Part shown: positions 34,175-40,740 of the stretch, one piece after another
Numbering within the stretch: position 1 is the first letter of the stretch
Layout of the letters: each line of letters starts with the position of its first letter
Assembly (NCBI RefSeq): GCF_016756615.1
Contig: NZ_AP023262.1
Coordinates: forward strand, 5,891,501-5,955,500
Source: Mesorhizobium sp. L-8-3
Lineage (GTDB): Bacteria; Pseudomonadota; Alphaproteobacteria; Rhizobiales; Rhizobiaceae
Length of the DNA: 64,000 bases
Direction of reading: 5' to 3'
Notes under the pieces: generated by a model
The model's input: only the letters and a program-made list of their open reading frames with translations
Told to the model about the DNA's origin: nothing
The model's database searches: none
Made by a program: the position numbers and the translations under genes

Positions 34175-34991
34175 TGGCCACCTCCTTCACGATCTGGCCC
34201 TTAAACGGAGCGTCTTCGGGCATGGTGTGAACCGGTTCCGGAGCCGCCGATTGCGCAGCGTCGCGGCGTGACAGTGCGATGTTGAGGGCCATTTCGTAGG
34301 TCGCTACGTGCTTGCCGGTCCCGTCCCTTTCCATGTTGGAGATGGTGCCTTTGTTGATGGCTTTCTCTCCGATGGCTTCGACAAGTTGTCCGGCCCCTTC
34401 CATGGTCAAGCCAAGGGCTTCCCGCTTCGAACGGAGGTCCCTGCCAAGCGCGGGATTACGAGGGTTCTTGAGGCTTACTTCGGTCGGATCGATAAGAAGG
34501 TCTTCTAGGTTCATTCCGGAACGCTTCATAAAGGCCATCACCATCCGTTCGCGGATTTGCTTGCCGTGCTCTTCCAATTCGGCCTGATGCCGAGCACGTT
34601 CATCGGAAAGACGGGCTTCCGCCTTCGCGAGGGCGGTTTCCAGCGCCGTGAATGGCTCCACGTAGCGACGGAGAATGATCGGATTGATCTCGTCGCCGAC
34701 TTCCACCACGAAAACACGAATGCCTTTCGCCGTGAGGGCAGAAACGATTTCTATTACTTGCGAGGGAACGCCGGAGAGGGTCGCTAGTCTTGGCGTGACG
34801 ACCACATCTCCGGGGATCGCGCGCAAGAGCAAGGCGCGCAAAGCTTGATCGCTGTGCGGAAGGTTTTCCATGAGGATCGTACCGCCGCTAAGAGCGGGCA
34901 GCATGAACCTCTGTAGCAGCGCGTTGCAGGCAGCAACCTCGCGGTTCATCTGGAAATCATTCACGGGCTGCAAATAGGCAAAGCTGGTCAT
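34167..34991 (-). CDS. Resolvase-like domain fused to an XRE-type HTH
   Basis: 274 residues from the ATG at 34991 (AAGGAGAG upstream; the longer frame before it is noise). Residues 1-130 follow the serine-recombinase fold: FAYLQPVNDFQ in place of the usual Y-x-R-V-S-T-x-D-Q, then AIPGDVVVTPRLATLSGVPS and EIVSALTAKGIRVFVVEV. The catalytic Ser and Arg are missing. After a coiled-coil linker, residues about 200-260 form an XRE-type HTH (LRSKREALGLTMEGAGQLV, ISNMERDG). It is therefore probably a regulator rather than an active recombinase. Confidence 0.6.
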   Translation of the reverse strand: MTSFAYLQPVNDFQMNREVAACNALLQRFMLPALSGGTILMENLPHSDQALRALLLRAIPGDVVVTPRLATLSGVPSQVIEIVSALTAKGIRVFVVEVGDEINPIILRRYVEPFTALETALAKAEARLSDERARHQAELEEHGKQIRERMVMAFMKRSGMNLEDLLIDPTEVSLKNPRNPALGRDLRSKREALGLTMEGAGQLVEAIGEKAINKGTISNMERDGTGKHVATYEMALNIALSRRDAAQSAAPEPVHTMPEDAPFKGQIVKEVASA

Positions 34992-35004
34992 AACTGTTCT
35001 CTCC

Positions 35005-35721
35005 TTAGTAATCCCGGAGACCCATGCGGCGTTGCCACGCGGTAAGCTGGTCGCTAATGTCGGTCTCCGTGTTAGGTTCGGGCTGGGGTTCGGCAGTACC
35101 GCGAGCCGGGCCGCCGCCCATGTCGAGCCCGCCGCTACGGTCGTCGCCGCTACCTTCAATGGCCCCGATATGTGAGACGGTCTCCGTTTCGTAGTGGATG
35201 CGTTCAAAGAGTTGCTGGCGGCTGGTGTCGTCTTCGGCCATGTCAACAATATCGTCCAAGGACATTCCAGATTGCCGGATCAGGTTCCCGACCGCCTTTT
35301 GAACGTCCACTTGATTGTCGTAGGGGTTTTGCAACTGGTATGAGCGCCATAGCCGGTTGCTGGTCTTGGCAAAGCGTCGGGTCTGCCTGTCTTGGCGGTC
35401 CCAATCGTCTATCGTGGGGATATCCCGAACCGCCGGTTCACCGTTCAAGCCGTATCGAATTTCGCCCTTTGGAAGCGTCGATTTCTTGGCAGCATCGTAG
35501 ATTTGACGCTTGAGGCCCGGGTAGATTTCGCCGTCAAATTCATCGGCCGGGCGGTAGCCTTCCTGCTGCTGCCAGCGGATGAGGTCATCCGTTACATTGT
35601 CCCCGTGCGTTGCGCCGCCGAGATGCTCAGGCTTTAGCCCGGACAGGATGCGGCGGATTTCCTGTTCTTGTGCGTCCTGCGCCGCTGCAAATCGTTCCCG
35701 TTTCCTCTGGTCCCTACTCAT
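35005..35721 (-). CDS. Hypothetical element protein, 238 residues
   Basis: First gene of the leftward operon. Charged N-terminus (MSRDQRKRERFAAAQDAQEQ), Gln/Asp/Arg-rich throughout, with a Gly-rich linker near residues 190-215 and a short helix at the end. No domain recognised. 13 bp before the resolvase/HTH gene. The composition would fit a nucleic-acid-associated or scaffolding protein, but that is a guess. Confidence 0.55.
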   Translation of the reverse strand: MSRDQRKRERFAAAQDAQEQEIRRILSGLKPEHLGGATHGDNVTDDLIRWQQQEGYRPADEFDGEIYPGLKRQIYDAAKKSTLPKGEIRYGLNGEPAVRDIPTIDDWDRQDRQTRRFAKTSNRLWRSYQLQNPYDNQVDVQKAVGNLIRQSGMSLDDIVDMAEDDTSRQQLFERIHYETETVSHIGAIEGSGDDRSGGLDMGGGPARGTAEPQPEPNTETDISDQLTAWQRRMGLRDY

Positions 35722-35751
35722 TTTGCCCCGCCCCTGTTGACGCTGTTGAAT

Positions 35752-35767
35752 ATAACCACATGGTTAT
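35752..35767. promoter_or_regulatory. Operator-like inverted repeat in the divergent promoter region
   Basis: ATAACCA-CA-TGGTTAT, a perfect 7-bp inverted repeat, followed by a further TATATGGTT half site. It sits in the 114-bp region between the leftward and rightward operons, where a control switch of a temperate element would be expected. Confidence 0.5.
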
Positions 35768-35835
35768 ATATGGTTGCGCGGTGGTCGTCAATAGGATAGG
35801 ATATGCCGCAAATAGGACACTACGGAGTTGCAACT

Positions 35836-36078
35836 ATGACTGACTACTCAGTAAGCGAACTTGCCACCTATGCGGGCATCAGCAGACAGCGCATGTGGCA
35901 ACTGATCAAGGACGGAAAAGGCCCGGCCACCTTCTTGGAAATCAAGGGCAACGGCCGCACGCGGATCAAGATCGACTGGCCCGACGCCGTGCGATGGATG
36001 GCGGAACGTTATCCGAAGCGGGCGCAACTGTTTGTGGAGGTGTGGATGGCCACCACGGTTTCGGGCACGCTCCAATGA
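35836..36078 (+). CDS. Excisionase/AlpA-like helix-turn-helix protein
   Basis: 80 residues. The N-terminal winged-helix-like HTH, YSVSELATYAGISRQRMWQL then IKDGKGPATFLEIKGNG, matches the MerR/AlpA-type fold used by excisionases and element activators. First gene of the rightward operon, with ACGGAG upstream of the ATG at 35836. It probably binds the operator region just upstream or the att sites; which is unknown. Confidence 0.65.
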   Translation: MTDYSVSELATYAGISRQRMWQLIKDGKGPATFLEIKGNGRTRIKIDWPDAVRWMAERYPKRAQLFVEVWMATTVSGTLQ

Positions 36079-36386
36079 CCTATGAGCCAAATGAAAACTG
36101 TGCTGACCGCTACGGACGCAACATCCAGTACAACACAGTCCAGACCGTGAAGAGTGCGCAGCGCATGAGGGCCGCTGGTCTGGAGCGCTACCTGTCGCGC
36201 TGTGAGCGGCGGTTACTTGAACTAGCGGACAGGGAGGCGACGACCCGCGCACAGCGTGCCGCCGTGGCCGAAGCGGCGAAAGGGCCCAAAACGGTTTATC
36301 GCGGCAAGGTGACCTATAGCGTCAACGGGTTTAGCCCGAACGGCGTGAAAATCGGTCGCCCTCGCAAGGCCGATGGGGGTGTGTGA
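36075..36386 (+). CDS. Hypothetical element protein with a C-terminal AT-hook-like motif
   Basis: 103 residues; ATG overlaps the previous stop (ATGA). The middle is a charged helix (QRMRAAGLERYLSRCERRLL); the tail ends SPNGVKIGRPRKADGGV, where GRPRK resembles an AT-hook minor-groove binder. Function unknown. Confidence 0.55.
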   Translation: MTYEPNENCADRYGRNIQYNTVQTVKSAQRMRAAGLERYLSRCERRLLELADREATTRAQRAAVAEAAKGPKTVYRGKVTYSVNGFSPNGVKIGRPRKADGGV

Positions 36387-36511
36387 TGGCGGGGCCGAAG
36401 AAAGAGGGCGAAAGCAGACCGCCCAAGCCGCCGTCGCGGCCGGGAAAGCCGGGCGGCAATCGGCAGCCCGTACCGGGAAGGCGCGGCCCGAAACCCGGAT
36501 GGCAGCGCTAA
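36386..36511 (+). CDS. 41-residue Pro/Arg/Lys-rich basic peptide
   Basis: ATG shares its first base with the preceding TGA (TGATG). The product, MAGPKKEGESRPPKPPSRPG and so on to PKPGWQR, is disordered-looking and strongly basic. Translational coupling supports it, but low-complexity composition means it could be spurious. Confidence 0.4.
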   Translation: MAGPKKEGESRPPKPPSRPGKPGGNRQPVPGRRGPKPGWQR

Positions 36512-36556
36512 GCCCTCGGTTGCATATGACAGTCACTCGCTACGCTCGTAGATTGC

Positions 36557-36593
36557 AATTGGTATTGAATTGGTAGCTTGTGACAGACCTGTC
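36557..36593. promoter_or_regulatory. Candidate operator sites upstream of the RepA-like gene
   Basis: Two direct copies of AATTGGTA (36557-36564 and 36568-36575), 11 bp apart (one helical turn), followed by the inverted repeat GACAG-AC-CTGTC (36582-36593). The region is AT-rich compared with its surroundings and lies 115-150 bp before the helicase start. Confidence 0.4.
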
Positions 36594-36622
36594 GGTAACA
36601 TATATTCTTGAAGCAAAGAAAA

Positions 36623-36642
36623 GGCCGCCCCGAAGAGCGGCC
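36623..36642 (-). terminator. Leftward terminator-like hairpin
   Basis: GGCCGC / GCGGCC arms around 8 nt; read leftward it is followed by TTTTCTTT. No leftward gene lies just upstream, so its role is unclear; it may insulate the two operons. Confidence 0.35.
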
Positions 36643-36706
36643 GATTAAGATCAGGAGTATCCGAAACTCGCAAACGAAGGAAACCAAACCAACGAGGGAG
36701 TTACAA

Positions 36707-37858
36707 ATGACATATAAGCCAAGTAGCGGTCCAAATCAAGGTCATGGCCGGAATGTCGCAGCATATGACGGCGTTGATCTGATCTATATAGACGGTCAGG
36801 TTTTATTGCCCGAACGGTATCCAGACCTTTACCCTGAGCTTTACAAGCCTGCACCAATGGCAAAGCCTGAATTGCTACCGGCCAATGACAACGCCGCAGG
36901 CTCACCATCTAGGAGTGAGTTGCTCGCTCTGGACTGGAATGATTGGCTGACTAAGGAAGTACCACTGCGAGAAAAGCTCATTGACCCGATCATTCCGCAG
37001 AAGGGGCTTATTGAAATCTACTCCAAGCGGGGTATCGGAAAGACATGGCTTGGACTTGGTATGTCTATCAGTGTCGCCACTGGAACGGATTTTCTGCGCT
37101 GGAAAGTCTCTAAGCCCCGTCGCGTACTGTACGTTGATGGTGAGATGGATTTTGCTGAAATGCAGGTTCGGGCTAGGGATATGGCCGCAGCAATGGGCGT
37201 GTCACCTAACCCCGGATATCTGCGCCTTGTCTCAGCAGATATGCAGGAGAGTGGCATTCCTGACCTTGCGTCGGCTGACAGCAGCGGACGGGACATGATC
37301 GAAAAGACGCTGAGATTAGGAACACCGGAGAAGGTTGACCTTCTCATACTAGACAACTTGTCTAGCCTGACCGATGCGCCTGAAAATTCCGATGAAGCAT
37401 GGGATCATATGAAACGTTGGTTCCTTTCTCTTCGCAGGCGAGGCGTTACGGTCATTTTTTTCCATCATGCGGGCAAAGGCGGCAATCAACGTGGGACTTC
37501 GAAGCGCGAAGACCCATTGAACACTGTTATCAAGTTGGCGGCTCCAAGGGACTATAGAGAGGAGGACGGGGCTAGGTTTGAAATCCACTATGAGAAACAC
37601 CGGGGGTTCTATGGAGCCGACGCACAACCATTCGAGGCACAGTTTCGTGACGGCAAATGGACAGCGAAGATGCTCAGCGAAGAAGCACGCATGTTGCAGG
37701 TGGCCGAGTTGACGCGACAGGGCTTGTCCGTTCGGAAGATCGAAGAGGTGACGGGACATTCGAAGTCAGACGTCGGCCGTTTGCAGGTCAAGGCCCGCAA
37801 GCAAGGTTTGCTGGGACAGAAAGACAACGATCCTGGGACAGGAACTCGGGACGGCTAA
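36707..37858 (+). CDS. RepA-like AAA ATPase (RecA-fold replication helicase family)
   Basis: 383-residue protein. Walker A is IYSKRGIGKTWLGLG (near residue 108), Walker B is VDLLILDNLSSL, and a motif-III-like VIFFHHAGKGGNQRGTS follows: the pattern of RSF1010 RepA-type hexameric helicases and related element ATPases. The C-terminus has an HTH-like RQGLSVRKIEEVTGHSKSDV. The start at 36707 has GAGGGAG upstream. It likely drives replication of the excised element, with the repeats at and after its 3' end as candidate origin. Confidence 0.8.
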   Translation: MTYKPSSGPNQGHGRNVAAYDGVDLIYIDGQVLLPERYPDLYPELYKPAPMAKPELLPANDNAAGSPSRSELLALDWNDWLTKEVPLREKLIDPIIPQKGLIEIYSKRGIGKTWLGLGMSISVATGTDFLRWKVSKPRRVLYVDGEMDFAEMQVRARDMAAAMGVSPNPGYLRLVSADMQESGIPDLASADSSGRDMIEKTLRLGTPEKVDLLILDNLSSLTDAPENSDEAWDHMKRWFLSLRRRGVTVIFFHHAGKGGNQRGTSKREDPLNTVIKLAAPRDYREEDGARFEIHYEKHRGFYGADAQPFEAQFRDGKWTAKMLSEEARMLQVAELTRQGLSVRKIEEVTGHSKSDVGRLQVKARKQGLLGQKDNDPGTGTRDG

Positions 37859-37960
37859 TGTCCTTGAAAAATGCTCCACCGCCGACCTGTCGCCAGTACT
37901 GTCCCAAAACCCCTATTTATAGGGGTTGGGACACTGGGACAGCGTGGAGGGCGCGGGACA
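37753..37960. repeat. Iteron-like GGGACA repeats and a long inverted repeat
   Basis: GGGACA occurs at 37753, 37813, 37835, 37928, 37936 and 37955, with CTGGGACAG as the fuller unit at 37811, 37833 and 37934, and an inverted CTGTCCCA at 37899. A long imperfect inverted repeat runs from 37901 to 37932 (GTCCCAAAACCCCTA / TAGGGGTTGGGAC). The cluster sits at the 3' end of the RepA-like gene, a usual place for a replication origin. Confidence 0.55.
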
Positions 37961-38058
37961 TCGAACAAAACCACGCAAATCCTACCCGCTCGGAAACTAA
38001 AAGGGGACCCGTGGCGCGGATTGTTGTTATGTTTCATAACAAGGGCGTTGTTGCGTGA
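37858..38058 (+). CDS. Hypothetical 66-residue protein
   Basis: ATG overlaps the helicase stop (TAATG). The product is Cys/Arg-rich at the N-terminus (CRQYCPKTP) and has no recognised domain. Much of its length is the iteron/inverted-repeat DNA, so the frame may be incidental. Confidence 0.3.
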   Translation: MSLKNAPPPTCRQYCPKTPIYRGWDTGTAWRARDIEQNHANPTRSETKRGPVARIVVMFHNKGVVA

Positions 38059-38634
38059 GGGCTGGAATTCCGCCTAGGCGTCCATCGTGCATCGCTGGAA
38101 AAATATAACGCCTAGATTGTGGTTGGCCTCGGGATGCGTCGCGGCGTTGCGGCGTCCGTAGCGGCCCGGCTGGGGGGGGTATTATCATCATTATCAGCCC
38201 GTCGCGGCATGGTGCGATTGGTTGAAAAGGGCTGACTCCCTGAGATAGCATCAAGGGAACAACACCGTAAAATCAATGTGTTAGCAGAAACTCGCTACCC
38301 GTGCGGGCTCCGTGGGTAATCAATGTTGCACCGCAGCGTAGCGTCACCAGATCGTGCGACGCCCGCGACGACGGCGGCAGGGGCTGGGGGTTCCCCCTTG
38401 ACACCCCTACCCGCCGGGTACCCCCAAGGGGCCCCCAAGCGTAGACCGTGCAAAGAAAAACATTTAGTTCAAGCTTAAACTATTGTGTTGCCTACGATTT
38501 CGCCGCTCGCACCCACGGCGGGCCCCGGACGCATCAACGAAACGAATCCGTCGAGGCGGACCGATTCCTTTTATTGATTGGAAGTCCGGGCATCGCGGGC
38601 CGATATTTTCGCCATGCCACCGGAGGGTTCACAC
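38059..38634. other. Structured non-coding stretch in the element
   Basis: 575 bp without a supportable gene. It is rich in potential secondary structure: a G8 run near 38172, CGCTACCCG...GTAGCG arms near 38293-38345, and nested C/G-run inverted repeats at 38386-38440 (GGGGGTTCCCCC and CCCCTACCCGCCGGGTACCC). It could be an origin, packaging or regulatory region; none is proven. A GCTACCCG copy here matches the candidate integrase arm sites. Confidence 0.45.
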
Positions 38635-38892
38635 ATGACCTATCAGGATCGCATAGCGCTATGGCAGGACGTGCCGCTTGCCCGCTGGCCATCCGATCTA
38701 GCCACGGAGTATTTCGAACAGGAAGCGAAACAGCGGCGCAAGGCTGCCGTGGCACAGCGGCCCGTAGTGATCGCAGTCCGGGTGCTGTGGATGGTCGCCT
38801 GTCTCGTCGTGGTGGCTGCGACGGGCTCTTTCTGGCCGCTGGCCGTCCTCGCCGCGCTTGGACTATTGTGGATTGCCCGCCCGCTGCCGTAG
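38635..38892 (+). CDS. Small membrane protein, 85 residues
   Basis: Start at 38635 (MTYQDRIALWQDVPLARWPS) with GGAGG 8 nt upstream. A polar N-terminal half is followed by a hydrophobic hairpin (VLWMVACLVVVAATGSFWPL, AVLAALGLLWIA) that likely crosses the membrane twice. No family recognised. It may function with the next small membrane protein. Confidence 0.6.
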   Translation: MTYQDRIALWQDVPLARWPSDLATEYFEQEAKQRRKAAVAQRPVVIAVRVLWMVACLVVVAATGSFWPLAVLAALGLLWIARPLP

Positions 38893-38904
38893 GGCGGGTG
38901 AAAA

Positions 38905-38921
38905 GGGGGGGGGGGGGGGGG
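38905..38921 (+). repeat. 17-G homopolymer tract
   Basis: Seventeen consecutive G residues, ending 3 nt before the ATG of the 58-residue membrane protein gene and 12 bp after the stop of the 85-residue one. It occupies the place of a ribosome-binding site. Tracts this long are slippage-prone. Confidence 0.9.
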
Positions 38922-38924
38922 CAA

Positions 38925-39101
38925 ATGGAGGATGTCGTAATTGCGCTGGTTATCGCTGCGCTGGACACGGGGAATGTCCGTCGCCGGACAAAGGCCGGAG
39001 TGGTTGCGGGACCGACATTAATTCAAGGCTGGCTCATCACGTTCCCGATAGTTGCTTTGTGCGTCTTCGGGCTCATCAAACTCATCCGATGGCTTATCTA
39101 A
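38925..39101 (+). CDS. Small membrane protein, 58 residues, preceded by a poly-G tract
   Basis: MEDVVIALVIAALDTGNVRR, a basic linker, then a C-terminal helix (WLITFPIVALCVFGLIKLIR). The only candidate ribosome-binding site is the adjacent G17 run. No family recognised; size and topology would suit a holin-like or membrane-regulatory peptide, without direct evidence. Confidence 0.5.
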   Translation: MEDVVIALVIAALDTGNVRRRTKAGVVAGPTLIQGWLITFPIVALCVFGLIKLIRWLI

Positions 39102-39112
39102 ACGGCAAACGA

Positions 39113-39140
39113 AAAGGGGCCACGCTGGCCCCTTTCTTTA
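39113..39140. terminator. Bidirectional rho-independent terminator
   Basis: Perfect 10-bp stem AAAGGGGCCA / TGGCCCCTTT around CGC, with CTTTA to the right and AAAA to the left, so it can end both the rightward operon and the leftward integrase gene that converge here. Confidence 0.8.
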
Positions 39141-39162
39141 TGTGCAAGCGCTGTACGGGCCG

Positions 39163-40545
39163 CTATGCCGTGATGCGGGCCAGTTCATCCGCCCATGCGT
39201 CCAGCGCCGCGTATTTCTCGGGGCCGTAGTCGTGTTGATCGTAGATTGCCGCCATGCCTTGGGGCTTATGGTTCGTCACTTCGTCGGCAAGCGTGCGAGA
39301 GAAGCCTAGCGCGGTGATCCCGCTGTAGGCTGTATGACGCAAGTCATGATAGGTCCAGCCGGGCATAGGCTTGCCAAGTTTCTCCTGAACCCGCTTGTCG
39401 AGCCGTTGTTTGACACGAGATTGCTTGTGAACAGGCCGGTTCGAACCTTTTGCGCTGAATAGGAACTTGCTGCCGTCGTTCGGCAGATTGGCAATCAACG
39501 TCAGTGCCAACTGTGACAGCGGAACGACGTGTGCGCGTCCGTTCTTGGCCCGGTGGGCGGGTATGGTCCATTCCCGTTCCGCAAAGTCGAACTCGGAAAA
39601 CGGAGCTTCACGGACTTCGCCGGGACGCTGGCCCGTCACAAGCGTCAACAGCGCGATTTGCCCGTAGGGGTACCCGATAGCTTCATCGTCCTTGGCTGTT
39701 GAGACAGCAAGCCATAGAGCCTTGATCTCTTCCGGGCTCAATACACGGTCGCGCTTGCCTTTGGGGAACCGTCGCCGCACCGTGGCGAACGGGTTGACGC
39801 TGACATATTCCCGTTCTTCCGCCCACCGCCCGAAATGCTTTAACGCGCCTAGCACGTGGTTAGCGGCCGATGGGCGGTCGGCCATCTGGTCTATGATGGC
39901 AAACACGTCTTTACGTGTCAGCATGGGGGTTTTGTCATGCCGGGCGAACGTCCTGCCGGTCCAGTGACTTAAGACGCCATTTCCGTTGGGTATCCAGCCT
40001 CCCCGACCGTCCGTCTTCAAGCCAAGCCATGCGGCTGTCTGGCGCTTCGTGCTGTCGCGGGTTGGCTTGTCCGGGCTTGCGTCTGGGTATTTGGTCATGA
40101 ACTCCACAAACAACTGATCCACCGTCCAGCCTTCCCATTGCAGGGATTGAAGCGCTCTTGTCTCGGCAACTTCGCGCCGCTGTACGATGGCGGGATCGAT
40201 CTTCTGCTTGACCTTGAGATAGCAGTTGCCCGCCAACGCAACCGCCATATCCTTTGTCAGTGGTTCCCCAATTTGCGGCGCTTCGCCCGGCTCTAGTTCG
40301 CGCGTGCCGTCAACTGTGCCAAGCGTCAGCTTAGCGGCCTTGCCATCGGGGCGACGGTAACGGAACGCCCACGACTGTCCGCCCGTCACTTGCGATATGA
40401 GGTATAGGCCCTTGGTGCCGGGAACCGGTTCCTCGATACGCTTCCCTTTCAGTTTTGCCCGTGTGGGGCCTGTAAGTATCCAGATCGTACCGCCCGGCTT
40501 GGCTTCTAGTGCGGCTTTGCGTTGTACTTCCAGTGCGTTCGCCAT
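39163..40545 (-). CDS. int: Tyrosine site-specific integrase of the element
   Basis: 460 residues. The catalytic core is intact: Arg in LVTGQRPGEVREAPF, His-x-x-Arg in YHDLRHTAYSGITALG, a later His in VTNHKPQG and the nucleophile Tyr in AIYDQHDYGPEKY. The N-terminal domain (WILTGPTRAKLKGKRI, AFRYRRPDGKAAKLTLG) is that of the DUF4102-type integrases. The start is the ATG at 40545; the open frame upstream to 40722 is translated tRNA/att sequence. The gene lies beside attR, as expected for a tRNA-integrating element. Confidence 0.94.
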   Translation of the reverse strand: MANALEVQRKAALEAKPGGTIWILTGPTRAKLKGKRIEEPVPGTKGLYLISQVTGGQSWAFRYRRPDGKAAKLTLGTVDGTRELEPGEAPQIGEPLTKDMAVALAGNCYLKVKQKIDPAIVQRREVAETRALQSLQWEGWTVDQLFVEFMTKYPDASPDKPTRDSTKRQTAAWLGLKTDGRGGWIPNGNGVLSHWTGRTFARHDKTPMLTRKDVFAIIDQMADRPSAANHVLGALKHFGRWAEEREYVSVNPFATVRRRFPKGKRDRVLSPEEIKALWLAVSTAKDDEAIGYPYGQIALLTLVTGQRPGEVREAPFSEFDFAEREWTIPAHRAKNGRAHVVPLSQLALTLIANLPNDGSKFLFSAKGSNRPVHKQSRVKQRLDKRVQEKLGKPMPGWTYHDLRHTAYSGITALGFSRTLADEVTNHKPQGMAAIYDQHDYGPEKYAALDAWADELARITA

Positions 40546-40574
40546 GGTCGTCCACTCCCCTAGGGGTAATCCAA

Positions 40575-40614
40575 GGGTAACAAAACTAGCACGAAAACGG
40601 GGATAACGGGTAGC
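40575..40614. other. Candidate integrase arm-binding sites near attR
   Basis: GGGTAACAAAAC (40575-40586) and GGGTAGCAAAAAC (40608-40620) are near-identical direct repeats 33 bp apart, just inside attR. The inverse GCTACCCG occurs 34 bp inside attL (30572-30579). Arrangement fits arm-type sites of tyrosine integrases; unproven. Confidence 0.4.
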
Positions 40615-40656
40615 AAAAACCCAGCAAATCCGGGCTTTCTTTGGTATGTTCTCTTT

Positions 40657-40703
40657 ATTTGGGATCAGGGGGTCGCAGGTTCGAATCCTGCCACTCCGAC
40701 CAA
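40657..40703 (+). repeat. attR, 47-bp direct repeat
   Basis: Free-standing copy of the tRNA-Pro 3' half, identical to 30492-30538. It lies 37 bp from the end of hdaA. Confidence 0.95.
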
Positions 40704-40740
40704 TGCCACCCTTCCTGGACACAGCTCGGAGCCGGGTCGG

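Larger units (their letters stand above)
30492..40703. mobile_element. 10.2-kb integrative element at tRNA-Pro (phage-satellite-like)
   Basis: Bounded by perfect 47-bp direct repeats (30492-30538 and 40657-40703); the left one completes tRNA-Pro and the right one is a free-standing copy of the tRNA 3' half. The element has a tyrosine integrase at its right end, a leftward operon of seven genes (two resembling phage virion-internal proteins) and a rightward operon with an HTH protein and a RepA-like ATPase. Several genes overlap by ATGA, a compact phage-like style. No terminase, capsid, portal or tail gene is present. Satellite or remnant status is inferred. Confidence 0.93.

Noticed and set aside
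38448..39101. 217-codon plus-strand frame in the element
   Set aside because: Only its last 58 codons look like protein; the remainder is out of frame with the better supported 85-residue gene and crosses the G17 tract.
40546..40722. Upstream extension of the integrase start
   Set aside because: The extra residues (SGRIRTCDPLIPN) are the translated att/tRNA sequence, a known artefact; the ATG at 40545 begins the family-like protein.
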